From: Paracamarosporium sp. OC-R06-R3
Lineage: Eukaryota; Ascomycota; Dothideomycetes; Pleosporales; Didymosphaeriaceae
DNA: 64,000 nt
Direction: 5' to 3'
NCBI GenBank assembly: GCA_019828545.1
Contig: JACVRA010000354.1
Location: forward strand, 52,539 to 116,538
The notes under the pieces were generated by a model. The model was not told the DNA's origin, ran no database searches, and was given only the letters and a program-made list of their open reading frames with translations. Below, piece by piece: positions 26,774-38,252 of the stretch (positions within the stretch are counted from its first letter, which is position 1; every line of letters starts with the position of its first letter). Both the position numbers and the translations under genes were made by a program.

Positions 26774-28805
26774 TGTGGGCGGCGACGACTGCTGTCGGCA
26801 GCGACGGTGGGCTCGATGCTAGGTGAGGTCGGCGGGCGTCGTGCACGTTCGCGAGGGCGGCATCCGTCGTCGCCACGCAGTGCTCTAGAGCAGAATACAC
26901 CACAACCGGGTCGCTAAGGGCGTCGCATGGGCTCGTCTTGTCTCTAAAAGTCGTACTGGGGTGTTTGAGGCGCGGACGGATGGGTGGGAGGGTCTTGGAT
27001 CGCAAAGTGCAGGTTGGGGAGGTGCGAGGGCTCGCACCTTCCGCTCGGACCAGTAGAGGCTCTATTGGGCTAGCGCAACAGTACAGTGGACTGTTGATCA
27101 GCCCATGGTTCGGCCCAAGCTGGGTGCCCCGAATTTGCTTCCTAACAGCACGCAGCAGTAGATGGAATAAAATGTGTCGAAAGCACTGCGGATTAACACT
27201 CTTGCTGCTTGCTCTAACTAACAATCGCTGGTTGCTCTTCCGCGAACTCTGCGTTGCGTTTGCAGGCTCACCAGCGTTCACGCACGTCATTCCGTTCTAG
27301 ATCGTGTATCTTATCTGATCATCGAACAGCCACAATCTGCGTACCTGATTAAACACACGATGGATGCGACACTGAAGGCAGTGCCTGATCACTTTCTAGG
27401 CTTTGGTATATGAATCCGTGTGCAGTTAGTCTATTTCGGTTACAATACCAAAGGGTAATACACAGCACACAGTTCAATAGATTAATGCTTTATCGGAACA
27501 AAACATGCTGACATGGATCGTCCTGCGCACTGCAGCGGTCCCCTGTGCAGTGGCTGTCCGCGGACGGACGCTCCCGCTATCGTACGTACAGCAAGCAATA
27601 GCCTCAACGAGCATCCACACGAACGCAGTAGTTGCCCCATCATATGTCCACATATCATTAGCCTACCCTGGTGTAACTCACAGAAGGAAATGTTACCAGA
27701 CACAATGCGCATGCTCAGAGCCCGGTTCATATCTGCGGGAGACATGCTGGCACGTCGGTTTGCGCCTTCGCTCGTGCCGCCAAATAGCAATTTACAACGT
27801 TCTAAATGTCGTCTAAGAATCGTGCATATATGTTCATTTTTGATCAAGATCCACGAAAAATCCGCAAATTCAACACCAGAATGGGTGCGTAAATATTCGT
27901 CAGTGACTGCCTCCGGCTAGACAACACATCTGGAATAGACATCACAAAGCCTTAGGATTCTATCAAAATGCTGCTAAAAAAATTACCATAACACAAAGCA
28001 GCTGGTTCTTGACTCAAACTACTTCATAGCAACGTCCTTCGGGCGCGTCCTGAACTGTAGTTGCGCAGTGTTATCAGCTTCTTCACGTTCTTCCGCACCA
28101 TGCGCATTAGTCAAGATAGAGCGTCCGCAGAGACGAGGGCAGCGATCATGTGTAAAAGAAAAAGGCGAGATGTTCGGCGTCCGCAGATCTGCACCTATGT
28201 TGAAAGCTGCTATAGCCCACACTTGCATGCGGCGCTGTCCTTACAAAGCGACGGCCACGTTGGCTCCCGCATCCACACTCGCGTATCTCAGCCCAACGAT
28301 GCACCCCTGACGTTCGACCGCAATTCTCCGCATCATCATCATGCAGGTCGATTGGTCCAAGCTCCGTCCTTCGCGCTGGTTGCGCAACCATCAGCAACGT
28401 CAGGATCTACAGGGCAGGATTATAAAGACGTAGATCACCAACCACGCCACCAAACTCGAAGAGAAAATCTGTGTTGATACAAGCCCATTGATTTTGAGCA
28501 CCCGCATCCCGTAGCCACTATGTTACAAAATGGCCCAAAACCCGAGAACCCAAGAACCCAAGGCTCCGATGCTATGCTATGAAGATGATTAGGTTTTACA
28601 AACATCCATGCACTTTTGTGTAATGCGTGATGATGCCCTCATTCCATGCGATCCGCTTAGACAGATGTTCCAAACATGCCAGTACACCAGTGTAGTAAAC
28701 AGCGAAAGTAGCGATCCGACGGAAATGCGGATTCAACCTCCAAACTCCCAAGTTCCAATCGTGCAAATGTGTGCTGAGAAGAGAAGGGGAGTCCGCTGCC
28801 TCAGC
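26774..28805. other. Intergenic region without a convincing gene
   Basis: About 2 kb upstream of the demethylase and downstream of the RGG-box gene. Open frames of up to 200 codons exist (for example 27290-26691 minus) but overlap the demethylase start, are Arg/Cys/Pro-rich and show no domain. I see promoter and UTR sequence only. Confidence 0.5.
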
Positions 28806-30376
28806 TTACTGCTGCGAACTATCGCCTCGGCCTCCGCGGAAGCCTCCACCACCTCGACCGCCGCGGAAGCCGTCTCCACGACCACGACCACGACCCCGTC
28901 CGCGGAAGTCACCGCGAGGACCGCCTCTTCCCCTTCCACCAAAACCGCCTCGGCCCTCGCCCTGGTGTCCACCGCGTCCTCGTCCACGGTTGTGGTGCAC
29001 TTCGTGGAATCCGTCATTCGTGTTGGTAGCTGCCGGGGTCGCGGATGCCGCTTCTGGTGTATCGTCGGCCCAGCTCTGGGTGAGATTGACGGCAGCGGGG
29101 GCAGCGGGCGTTTCGGTCTCGGCGGGGTCGCGAGGAACGATCTCGAATGACTCTGTGAGAGGGTCGTCCGCGCTAGCATTCGGCTTGTCCCAATCTCCTC
29201 CAGCCTCGTTAGCTGCGCCAGCGCCTACGCTTGAGGCAGCGGGGGCGCTCGGAGTGTCGATCTCTGCTCCACCATTGACTGCTCCCGTTGTCGTATCGAT
29301 TTCGGTAAGCCCGGCATTCGCAACAGTAGGGTCTGTAGAAATGGCAATTGTCGAGTCAGACTCAGGAGCCGTAGGCTGGGATTGTGCGACATCGTCTGCC
29401 CACGCCTCCTCAGCAGCAAAAGGGGCTTCGTCGAGCGCAGCCTGCTTGACCTGAGCATCTAATACAAGTCAGTACACATGCGCTTACGAACAATGGTGTG
29501 TAGGTGGCCTACAAGTGATATTGAGGATCTCGCCATCTGTTGAAGGGACATTGTCGGTTGACCCCTCAATCAGCTTCTCCGCCGCAGCCACGGCAGCAGG
29601 ATCACCGCCATAAACTTGCAGCAGTGCACCCTCAAATGCCTTGGTAAGGTCGTTGTCCTCTTCTGGGAGCTGGCGTCGAGCAGCCGCGGCGCGAAGGAAG
29701 CGAGACAGCGTCAGGAACTGCTCGCGGAAGGTCTTCTTCGCCTCGTATGTAGCCTCCTCTTTGAGTATATCTCTAAGCTTCTCAAGCTCCTCCGAGTGCC
29801 CCTTCTGCAGAAGCTCCTTCTCCTGCGCTGCCTTGCTCTGAAGTTCTTGCTCGAACTTCTTGTACTGAGTGAGTTGCTCCTCCAACTGCGCAAGCTGGCT
29901 TTCGAGGGCGGGTTTCTTCTGGATCTGGGCCTTCTGGTCGGCGTTGATCTTGCGAGTAGTGACGAGCTCGTCAATCGATACACCGGGGTTCGCTGCGACG
30001 ATTTCCGAGACTTTGCTCATAGCGTTCTGTCGTAGAAGTTAGCCGCGTTCAAGATCAGGCTGAGACTTGTTTGCAGACTTACCAGCTTCTTGTTCACATT
30101 GCGAACATTCCTGTTAGATTGTGAATCAGTTCCGAACATTTAGGAGCTTGCATCCGAGACTCACTTCTGTAACTCCTTGATGTACGCATTCTCGTCTCCG
30201 CCATTGGCCTTGCCTGCCGAGTCAGAACCATTAGCTCCGAGTTCGGAAGTGGTTTTCTCGGTGGTGGAAAGAGCGGGTGTTGCTGCTGCAGCTTCAGCCT
30301 TCGCCCGCTTCTTGCGGCTCGACTTCGACTCTCCAGACGCAACTGGTGGCGGGTTTGAAACGACGTCTGCGCCCAT
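28806..30376 (-). CDS. YAG7-like RGG-box protein
   Basis: Four exons: 30376-30165, 30110-30083 (a 28-bp micro-exon), 30026-29513 and 29458-28806, giving 468 residues. An earlier in-frame Met at 30433 would add 19 residues; MGADVV is favoured by position. After an Ala/Ser/Lys-rich start there is a conserved helical dimerisation region (NAYIKELQKNVRNVNKKLNA across the two introns, then a long coiled coil with ALESQLAQLEEQ). An acidic disordered region with repeated WADD motifs follows, and the final 60 residues are an Arg-Gly-rich RGG box. These features match fungal YAG7/caprin-like proteins. RGG boxes bind RNA and are arginine-methylated, so a cytoplasmic mRNA-associated role is likely, though the exact function is unknown. 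Confidence 0.85.
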
Positions 30377-31156
30377 ATTTGAATCAAACGTATGCCAGAT
30401 GGGAGAATTTGAAGAGATTGATGCGTGATGCAATGGATATCAAGCGTTGAACGTGGAGTTTTGAATGTGTGAAGGGGTACGGTTTTGGAAATTCGTCGTG
30501 AGTCGCAGCTTCCCGCAACGCGAGTGACGAGCGACGAGTGCCAAGCCGCTAAAAGCGCGTGGAAACTACTAGACCGTCTTCGACATCAGCACAACGAAGA
30601 CATTATGGCGGTTACGAGCATGCCAATGATTATTTGAAAGAGATACAAGACGGATTTGATCGAGTCCTCTGCGGATCAATAAGGGCAGGACGAGTCTCTT
30701 CAGCGAGATCGTCCCAAGCATCGAGCTTGGGCTCTAATGGGTTAGCGACCATGTACACACTTGGGCAGTGGAAGTGTCACAAGACCACACAAAACATCCA
30801 ATCCTTTTTTACGCACTCACAGATCAGGGTATCATCGGATTGTTTACTATGTATGGATGGCAACAGACGAGTGAAATTGCAGGATATACGGCCTATAGCT
30901 TCGCAAGTTGTCCATTCCACCGACAAACAAGGTCGAGTCTAGGTATCGAAGACCGCAACGTCGAGGTTCTAAGGACTTGAATGGCTTAGTAGTTCAGGAC
31001 ATAAAACTCGGATCTTCGATGCTCTAGTCGGTGCATGATCTTGCTGCCTCGAAGAGTTTGGCAAGGCTGAGGCTGCGACTGCCTGATCGGCTGACCCCGC
31101 TTTAGACCATAGACGATAGCTAGGCTTGACTATCACGTTTTGCTCATACACTCCTT
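30377..31156. other. Intergenic region
   Basis: Divergent spacer of about 780 bp between the RGG-box gene and the HET gene; only short frames without recognisable content. Confidence 0.5.
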
Positions 31157-33772
31157 ATGGATATCCCTATCTCTTATGTTCCAGAGCCCGAAGACGTTGT
31201 TGATCTAATGGTGGACCCGAAACCACGGAGAGGATGGACGAGAGCACAGGGTATCGACAACTTTGCTGGTATCCCAAAGCGAGGGGCCACAATCGATTCT
31301 TTGGGCTCTTATCATTCTCGTGGCCCATACATCCTGAATGTCCCACTGACCAAGCAAGTATTCTCGTCATCGGCACGGACCCGACCAACTGTAGAGAAAA
31401 AGCTTTGCGACTTTTGTACTAATACTGTCATTACGACAGACGCCAGATGGGGATTACATCATCACAGTTTTGAAGGTCTTGAGCGTTCTGCTGCGGAAGA
31501 TTGCACTCTTTGTGTTCAACTGCACCACGACGTGCTCCAAGAGGGAATCAAGGACTTAGAAGGGATCCTTTGGCCTTTACATCGCTGGAATATACGCGGT
31601 CCTGAGCGTATTGGCGATTCCGAAGATGTTTTTGCTACATTGGTTTTTAGACCAAATATCAATATGGAAACAGCTTCAGGGGTATCCAGCGAGTCCGCGA
31701 ATCTGCCTGAGCGAACCTTCCTTCTCTTCCAGCAAAGCGGTAGGGTCTTCAAAATCCGAAATTAACACATTCTCATAGCTCTGACAGATCCCGAACGCAT
31801 GCAGCCACTGCGCTCGTTTGGAGGCCATACTTTTTCGGATGAAACTCAGCAGACAATACGAAGTTGGGTCAATGAATGCAGCAGTAATCATTCCAATTGC
31901 GCAGGACGAGCTGACAAAGATTTCATGCCGACTCGGTTGCTTGATCTGAACTTCCACGAGGATCGTATACTCATCGTCGAGAGCCGCGCCCAGAGGATCC
32001 AAGAACCATACTCCACGCTAAGCTACAGCTGGGGCGGTAAAAGATTCGTCTGTCTACAGGCAGAGAATGTTGATGATTTTATGAACGGAGGAATCGCCAT
32101 CAACTCTCTGCCAAAGACAATTCAAGAAGCCATCGAAGCTACAAGGATGCTGGGCATACGATATATTTGGATAGACAGCTTATGTATCATACAAGGTTCC
32201 GCAGGAGACTTCCAGTTCGAGGGTTCACTCATGCTTCAGGTATATCGGAACTCATTCGTCAATCTTGCAGCTAGTGATACCGCAGACGCCTCTGGTGGTC
32301 TCTTTCGGTACAGGGATCAGAGAAAACTATTCGACGCTGAATGTCAAGGGCGTCCGAATTCCAAGATCTTCGGGAACGGAATTTGGCGAATTGTTCCAAA
32401 AGTCCTGTGGGACGATCAAGTTCTCCATGCTTGCCTAAACACTCGTGGGTGGGTTTTTCAAGGTAAGCAGTTCATGAACGCGACAACACGCCAGACTTTT
32501 CACGCGATGTGCGTTTGAGTCACTCGATTCGCTATAGTATGTTACATGGAAGCTCACCATGCTGGTTCTCTCTTGAAATTCGCTGACGCGATGTACCTAG
32601 AGCGATTACTGTCGCCACGTCTACTACATTTTAGCTCGCGCCAAGTTTTCTGGGATTGCGCAACCATCAGCGCGTGCGAAACCTTTCCTGACGGTCTTCC
32701 GCGACCATTAGATGCAGGTAGCAATGACAGATACTGGCGGTGGAAGCTTCAAGACTCCTCCAATCTCAACGTCTTCTTGCCGACTGTGGTCGATAGTTCG
32801 TTAGAGCATTTCTGGCGTAACGCAATCCGAACTTACTCGGTATGCGATCTGTCATTCGGCGGTGACAAGCTTATTGCTATCTGGGGTATTGTTCGCTTCC
32901 TTATTGGTGCTCTTAGGGAGAGATACGCGGTCGGGCTATGGGAACGCAATCTGGAAGAGCAGTTAGCTTGGTACGTAGTCGGCTGTCAGCGAGGCAATGG
33001 TGAACCGTCAAGACGGCAAGATGGCCTCGATGCACCAACCTGGTCATGGGCGTCAATCCAAGGCGAGATCGTACTCCCAGATCGGTTTGCCGCTGTACGA
33101 GACTACCAAGTTGTAGACCACGACGGGAAAGAACTCGCATTTGACGTGATCGGATCAGCTAAGGAGCAAAATCAAGGACCACGCACATGGGCTGAGCAAC
33201 TGCAACAATACGAGGCTAGGGTGAAGGAAATCGAAGAATTACGCTCCAAGGGTCCGCGATCGTCTCGCGCAACCGTGTCTGAAGCAGAAGATCTATCGCC
33301 AGTACCTCACCTCAGAAGCTCTTCGATCCCAATCATGGGACACATCGGAAGAGCACACCTGAGCAGCATGCGTTTAGGATCTGATTGGACTTTGACTTCC
33401 ATCTTTCACGAACAAGTTGATAATTCGGAACCGTATGGGACCGTCGAGGCCTTTCCCGACATTCATCCCGGGACGGACTTCTCTCGTGAAGTCCTCTTCC
33501 TTATTCTCGGCATGAACATAATCTATCCTGAAGGTCGTCGTGGAAACAAAGATGAAGAGACTGCTGAAAGGTGCGCTGGCGTTGGGCTCATGATCGACTA
33601 TCGTGGAGGGCATCCTAGCATTGGCAAGGGTCACTTTGTCCGTACAGGAGCTTTTCGGTTCAGTGGTGTGAAATTCAGAGTGTTTCAGACGTCTTTCATC
33701 AAGGACCCTGAGGAAGTCGGTATTTCCACTATATATGATCCTGAAAAGGGGCACAAGATATGGTTAGACTGA
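31157..33772 (+). CDS. HET-domain protein (heterokaryon incompatibility type)
   Basis: Three exons, 31157-31739, 31788-32462 and 32601-33772, give 809 residues. The 48-bp first intron removes an in-frame TAA at 31763 that would otherwise suggest a pseudogene; its ends (GTAGGG...CTGACAG) and size are plausible. The HET core is clear: EPYSTLSYSWGG, then IRYIWIDSLCIIQ, and LNTRGWVFQ joined across the second intron to ERLLSPRLLHF. A Cys/His pair region (LCDFCTNT, CTLCVQLHH) precedes it at about residues 90-130, common in HET proteins. Such proteins trigger cell death after fusion of unlike individuals or act in innate-immunity-like responses; most paralogues have no assigned trigger. No NACHT or other C-terminal partner domain is visible. 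Confidence 0.88.
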
Positions 33773-34794
33773 GGGATCTCATCTCAATGCTACGGAGAGC
33801 TAGATCGTCTTCTTAGTTCGCATCATTGCGAAGAGATTCAACACAATTCTGTAGGAACGCGCACTGATGCCTCTATTCGATACAATGTCAACACCAATGC
33901 AGCATTACTTTAGAGTAAACGAGGTATCACGAATCTACTAGCTAAATCCTAGCAACTAACTCATACGGCGATAAGAAACCGCCGCCCCTCATGTTACTTC
34001 CGCAGAAGAAAACGACAAGAAAAGCACCACATCCGAATCATACACATTAACAAGAAAAATCCCACATGCCCACTCGCCCCAAAACCTCCAGTCCAACAAC
34101 CAAGTTCGCGTTGGCAAACTCATCTCCATACACCTCCACCAAGCTATCTACAAATAAACTTTCCCGTTATCCAGCGTCGCACTGACCTGCATACATTGTG
34201 TAAATATACGATCTATCTCAGTTTGTTCCTTCTACCACTCTGTATGGTACTATCTTTATGCGCCATCCCTACATCTCCCTACATTCACCCACCACAGCAC
34301 CCATTCACCGAGCACTCAACCGCCCCACAACAAACAAGACCCACCATTTTCCTACCCACAAAAAACCAAATTACCACACAACCCAGATACCACTAAATCG
34401 CCCTACCCAGCCAAATATATTACGCAACGCTCCAACCCCCAACGACCATTTTCCCAAAGCAGGATTCGCAGCTAGCCAGCTAGCGCCATGCCGGGGTGTA
34501 ACCTCACTACCTAGTGGGTACAGCGCACAGAGTCGAAAGATCGCAAGCAGCACGTACGCTTTCTATTTATGGGGGTAGAATAGGGTATAGAAGGAAAAGA
34601 AAAGGGGAACGACAAAGTGTGTATATATACAAATATTTCTCCTCTTCGTCGCTTTCTTCATTGCGTCTTGCGTACCCAGCACACTCGTTTATACACACCT
34701 CCCATAATATCTAAATTTAAATTTACTTCGCAGACACGCAGTTTTTTTTTCTTATCCACGCATTAATCTAATAAACTTAAGACCTGAGACAGCA
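33773..34794. other. Intergenic region, AT-rich, with TATA box
   Basis: About 1 kb. Only low-complexity frames rich in Pro/Thr. The last 200 bases carry the promoter of the small secreted protein gene. Confidence 0.5.
34621..34630 (+). promoter_or_regulatory. TATA box of small secreted protein gene
   Basis: GTATATATAC 165 bases upstream of the start codon, followed by CT-rich sequence (about 34636-34665). Confidence 0.45.
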
Positions 34795-35341
34795 ATGAAG
34801 TTCTCCGCCCTCATCCCCTTCGCTGCCTGCGTCCTCAGCGTATCCGCCTCCCCGCTCGCTACCACACCCGACGTCGAAAAGAGAGGCGACATCGCCATAG
34901 CCGTCTGGGAGCGTACATGCCCCCACACCCTCGCTCACGATAAATACTGATTTAACCAGACGTCGGCGCCGGCGGGCGGACCCAGGATTTCTACTTCGGC
35001 AACCGGGGTGACTGCCTGCAGCTTGGGAACGGGTGGGCGAATACTATTTCGGCTGTGCAGGTTCGGGGCGGGTGGTCGTGTACGCTTTATGTGTGAGTGA
35101 ATGGCCTTGGAGACGGTGTGTGTGAGGTAGGGGCTGCGATGCTGACGATGTGGCAGGCTTGGCGGGTGCGCTGCTAATAGTCGGAGTAAGTTGCGCTGCG
35201 ATGCAATGGGACCTGTGCTTAGTTTGGTCTCGGAAGGTGAAGCTGACTGTATTGTGTCTAGTTTACCCCGTTGGCGCTGGTTATGTGGATTTGCCCAACA
35301 TTGGTGCAAACGATGTGATTAACAGTATACGCTGCCAATAG
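34795..35341 (+). CDS. Small secreted four-cysteine protein, Kex2-processed
   Basis: Four short exons (34795-34912, 34960-35092, 35157-35185, 35262-35341) give 119 residues; all three introns are GT-AG and the frame closes exactly. Residues 1-19 are a signal peptide, followed by a pro-segment ending in Lys-Arg (29-30), a Kex2 site. The mature 89-residue chain has four cysteines (58, 80, 88, 118), enough for two disulfides, and is glycine-rich. No family was recognised. Size, secretion, processing and cysteines are those of candidate effectors or antimicrobial-like proteins, but these traits are shared by many harmless secreted proteins. Three introns in a 360-base coding region is dense. Confidence 0.72.
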
Positions 35342-37576
35342 TTGGGACTTGTGAAATCGAGCGGGACAGATTGGAGGTATAGTAGCCATGAGGTGAAGGT
35401 TTGGGGGTTATACATCCTTACCAACCAAATTTATATATACTAATTCGTTATCATGTGCCGTTACGTTTACTGACTCGGACAACTCATTAAAAAGTCAGCC
35501 CAGCTCTGTACGCTTCCTGTGCAGTTAAAGTATAAATGCGTTTGAATAGAATTGATTGACAGTTCTCCCATCTCACGACAAATGGCTCCGGCACCTGAAG
35601 AGCGTGCCCCTCTTGCCATGCGAATAAGAAGTTACAGTAAACAAGGAAATTCATAGCGAAGCCTACGAATGGTACCCACTAATTGATCTCAAGCCTAGAG
35701 CTGGATCAGAATATATTCTCGTTATATTTATCAAAAGAACCAGTGGCATAAGGCCGCAAGTCAAAGGTGGGTCATCACTAGCAACATAAGAGCACTACTA
35801 GCAGCTATCCAGGTGAGCTCTACCGATACATAGCTCTCAGTGCCACGATGTCAGAAAAGTGGACCACGAGTCTTAGTCTCCACCAAATTAACATGAGCGA
35901 CGCGTGCCTGTCTATCCGCACTAGTACGCCACATTCCGCCGTGCTTATTGTACTGATGTTTGGGGCAACAGTGGCTCCTGTAGGATATTTTTCCATGTTG
36001 CGTTCGAATCAGGATCCTGATGGTAGAGTAATCAAGATTGATTCTGCTTGTGGAAGGATGAATGTCTGGCCATGAGTATAAGGGCTTTATGTGAGCTGAG
36101 ACTTGACATGCGGGTCGAACCGGAACTACTTATGCTGATCAGGTGATGTGATCTAGGTCTGTTGCCGATGCCCAACTATAATCGAAACGAGACATATTTT
36201 GGACGTAAGGTTCACAGTGCGTTCGCAACTGCTTGGGGAATCTTCGCATGATGATGGTTGAACGGTGTAATAGTGATGTAGTGGACTGTGTCGACTGTCG
36301 CATGTCACTGACGCGTTGCAAGCACTCGTCAATGAGATCTGACAGAGCATCATGTGCATAGACACATTCACCGCCCTTTCCAGATGATGATTTAAACATC
36401 GATCTAATGCTACTTATGCTGGAACAAAGCAGGCGGCGGGTGACCGAGGTGGCGCGGAGCTTATGCTCGAGATGGATACCATGTCTTTGCGTGACAGGCG
36501 TCCTGTTTCTCCACATCGTGCAAACAAGTTGGGGGCGAAGCAAATTCAGAATCAACGAAGACAATTGTAGACTTTGGCCCGAAACAGCAGCGAGCGTTGA
36601 CGCCATGGCAGTCACGAGTGTTGCTGTCTCGGCTACTGGTAGTAGGGTCGTTTCCAGGCAAGATTCGCATGATGACACAACGACGAACATGCTGTGCAAC
36701 GCGGCGACTGTTGGAGCGGCAACGGAAAGGTGGTGGGCGAACCCTTTGCAGCCGCGCCATCGTCCGGGACGTCGGCGTGACGAAATCTCTTGCTAAGATG
36801 AGAAGTAATGTCTCGACCAGATAACCAAATTGACGCTCATCTTGCAATGGGTTGGGATCACGAGGGATTATCTTAGTTGCCGCTCTGCCCTCCACTCAGC
36901 AGCGTGGTCGCTAGCTGCTCAGGGCAAGCCGCTCCCCGCCGTTCGGAAGAATGTTGACTCGTGGGCCGCCCCCTGAGGGCAAGCAGGGAAATGGTGTAGT
37001 GTTTGGAAATTTTTAAATAACATTTCCTGGGGTGCTTTCCGAGCGTGTGCTGGCCGCGTGCCACGGCATGTGCGGTAATGAGCAAACGTTGATTATTGTC
37101 GAGGCCTGGAAACGCCACAACGGCGGTGCCGGCAATGCTGGGGGCGAGACGCAGCCACAGCGGCGGCCTGGCGCGAGGAAGGAGTGAAAGTCATACGGGA
37201 ACGTCGCACAGCAGGCGTGCTTGTGAAGGGCTGGGTGCAGGCGTGCGGATTGCTGAGCAGCGTGGACGGGTGCCTCTGCGTCTAGACCTCAGGCATGATG
37301 GCGCAGATGGCCATGGGTGGACCGGGGATGAGGCTGATGGAACAGTGTCAAACACGACCAGGGGCCCTGCCGCGCCCGGACCAGAGCCGGGCTAAAACAC
37401 GGTAACGCCTTCCCAAACCCAGAGGCGATCCTTCCCCGCCGGCGGGAGCACCAATCAGCAGCGGGCCGCGCCAAATTAGCAGATCCCTTCATCAAACATG
37501 GCAGCGACGCCGGATCTCAGTCACGGCGGCGCGCCCTCGTCGTCTGTCCGGCAGTGGACGCGCACGCCGGCTCTGG

Positions 37577-37632
37577 GACTGACTGTGACTGCGACTGCGA
37601 CTCACTGCGACTGACTGCGACTGCGACTGCGA
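37577..37632. repeat. Degenerate GACTGC repeat
   Basis: Imperfect tandem GACTGC/GACTGA/GACTGT hexamers and related units over about 56 bases. Confidence 0.7.
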
Positions 37633-38111
37633 GGGCTGGAATTTGCCAGCTGGCAGCCGTCGTGTGCTGCGGTGCTCGTGCCTTGCAGAATGTAAACACG
37701 CCCCCCGTCGCAGAGTGAACAAAATGCCTGGATGCCTCGCGCATTAGATTGCACCCCCCTCTTGGACCGACCAGGACCCCAACCAGGAATCAGGAAGGCT
37801 GCAGGCGCATCCGCGAGATTGACTGTGGCTGCCCGTCCGTTTCACCTTCGCTCTGCTCTCGCTTAATCTCAGACCCATTAAAACCACCTGCGCTCCCGGT
37901 CCCGTGGATGTTCCCCCATCTCTTTGATCTTCTCACTCTTTTGTTGATCAGCGATCGTCCTTTGTGTAGCTTGCCTACCGGGATCCCACACTCTTTACCT
38001 TCCATCCCACTCCAGTCCTTCCTTTGACCCAAAGTGCGCCCTAGTCGTACCCGTTTGCAACAGTCAACCACCACTTCGCCGCGTAAGCTCCCTCTCATCA
38101 ATTCCCCCCCA

Positions 38112-38143
38112 TGACGTCTTATCGGCTCTTGCCCCGTATATAA
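38112..38143 (+). promoter_or_regulatory. CAP-gene core promoter (TGACGTC and TATA)
   Basis: A CRE-like TGACGTC at 38112-38118 and a TATATAA at 38137-38143, about 110 bases before the start codon. This suggests a well-expressed gene; cAMP-element function is inference only. Confidence 0.5.
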
Positions 38144-38252
38144 ACCACATGCACATGCCAACTGCGTGCTCTGACTTTGACTTGTTTAACCATTCGCTAA
38201 CTTTCAAGTCCAGAATCTGCTCAAACGAACGATCCCCAGCGGTTCATTCAAG

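Larger units (their letters stand above)
35342..38252. other. Long intergenic region
   Basis: About 2.9 kb. The longest frame is 186 codons on the minus strand (36699-36139), Ser/Leu/Arg-rich with no domain, overlapped by another of 144 codons. I could not join them into a credible gene. The right half is GC-rich with a GACTGC repeat and then the promoter of the CAP gene. Confidence 0.5.

Noticed and set aside
31763..31765. In-frame TAA as evidence that the HET gene is a pseudogene
   Set aside because: A plausible 48-bp GT-AG intron (31740-31787) removes it and restores frame.
36139..36895. Two overlapping minus-strand frames (186 and 144 codons) as a gene
   Set aside because: No recognisable domain, odd composition, and no splice model that joins them convincingly.
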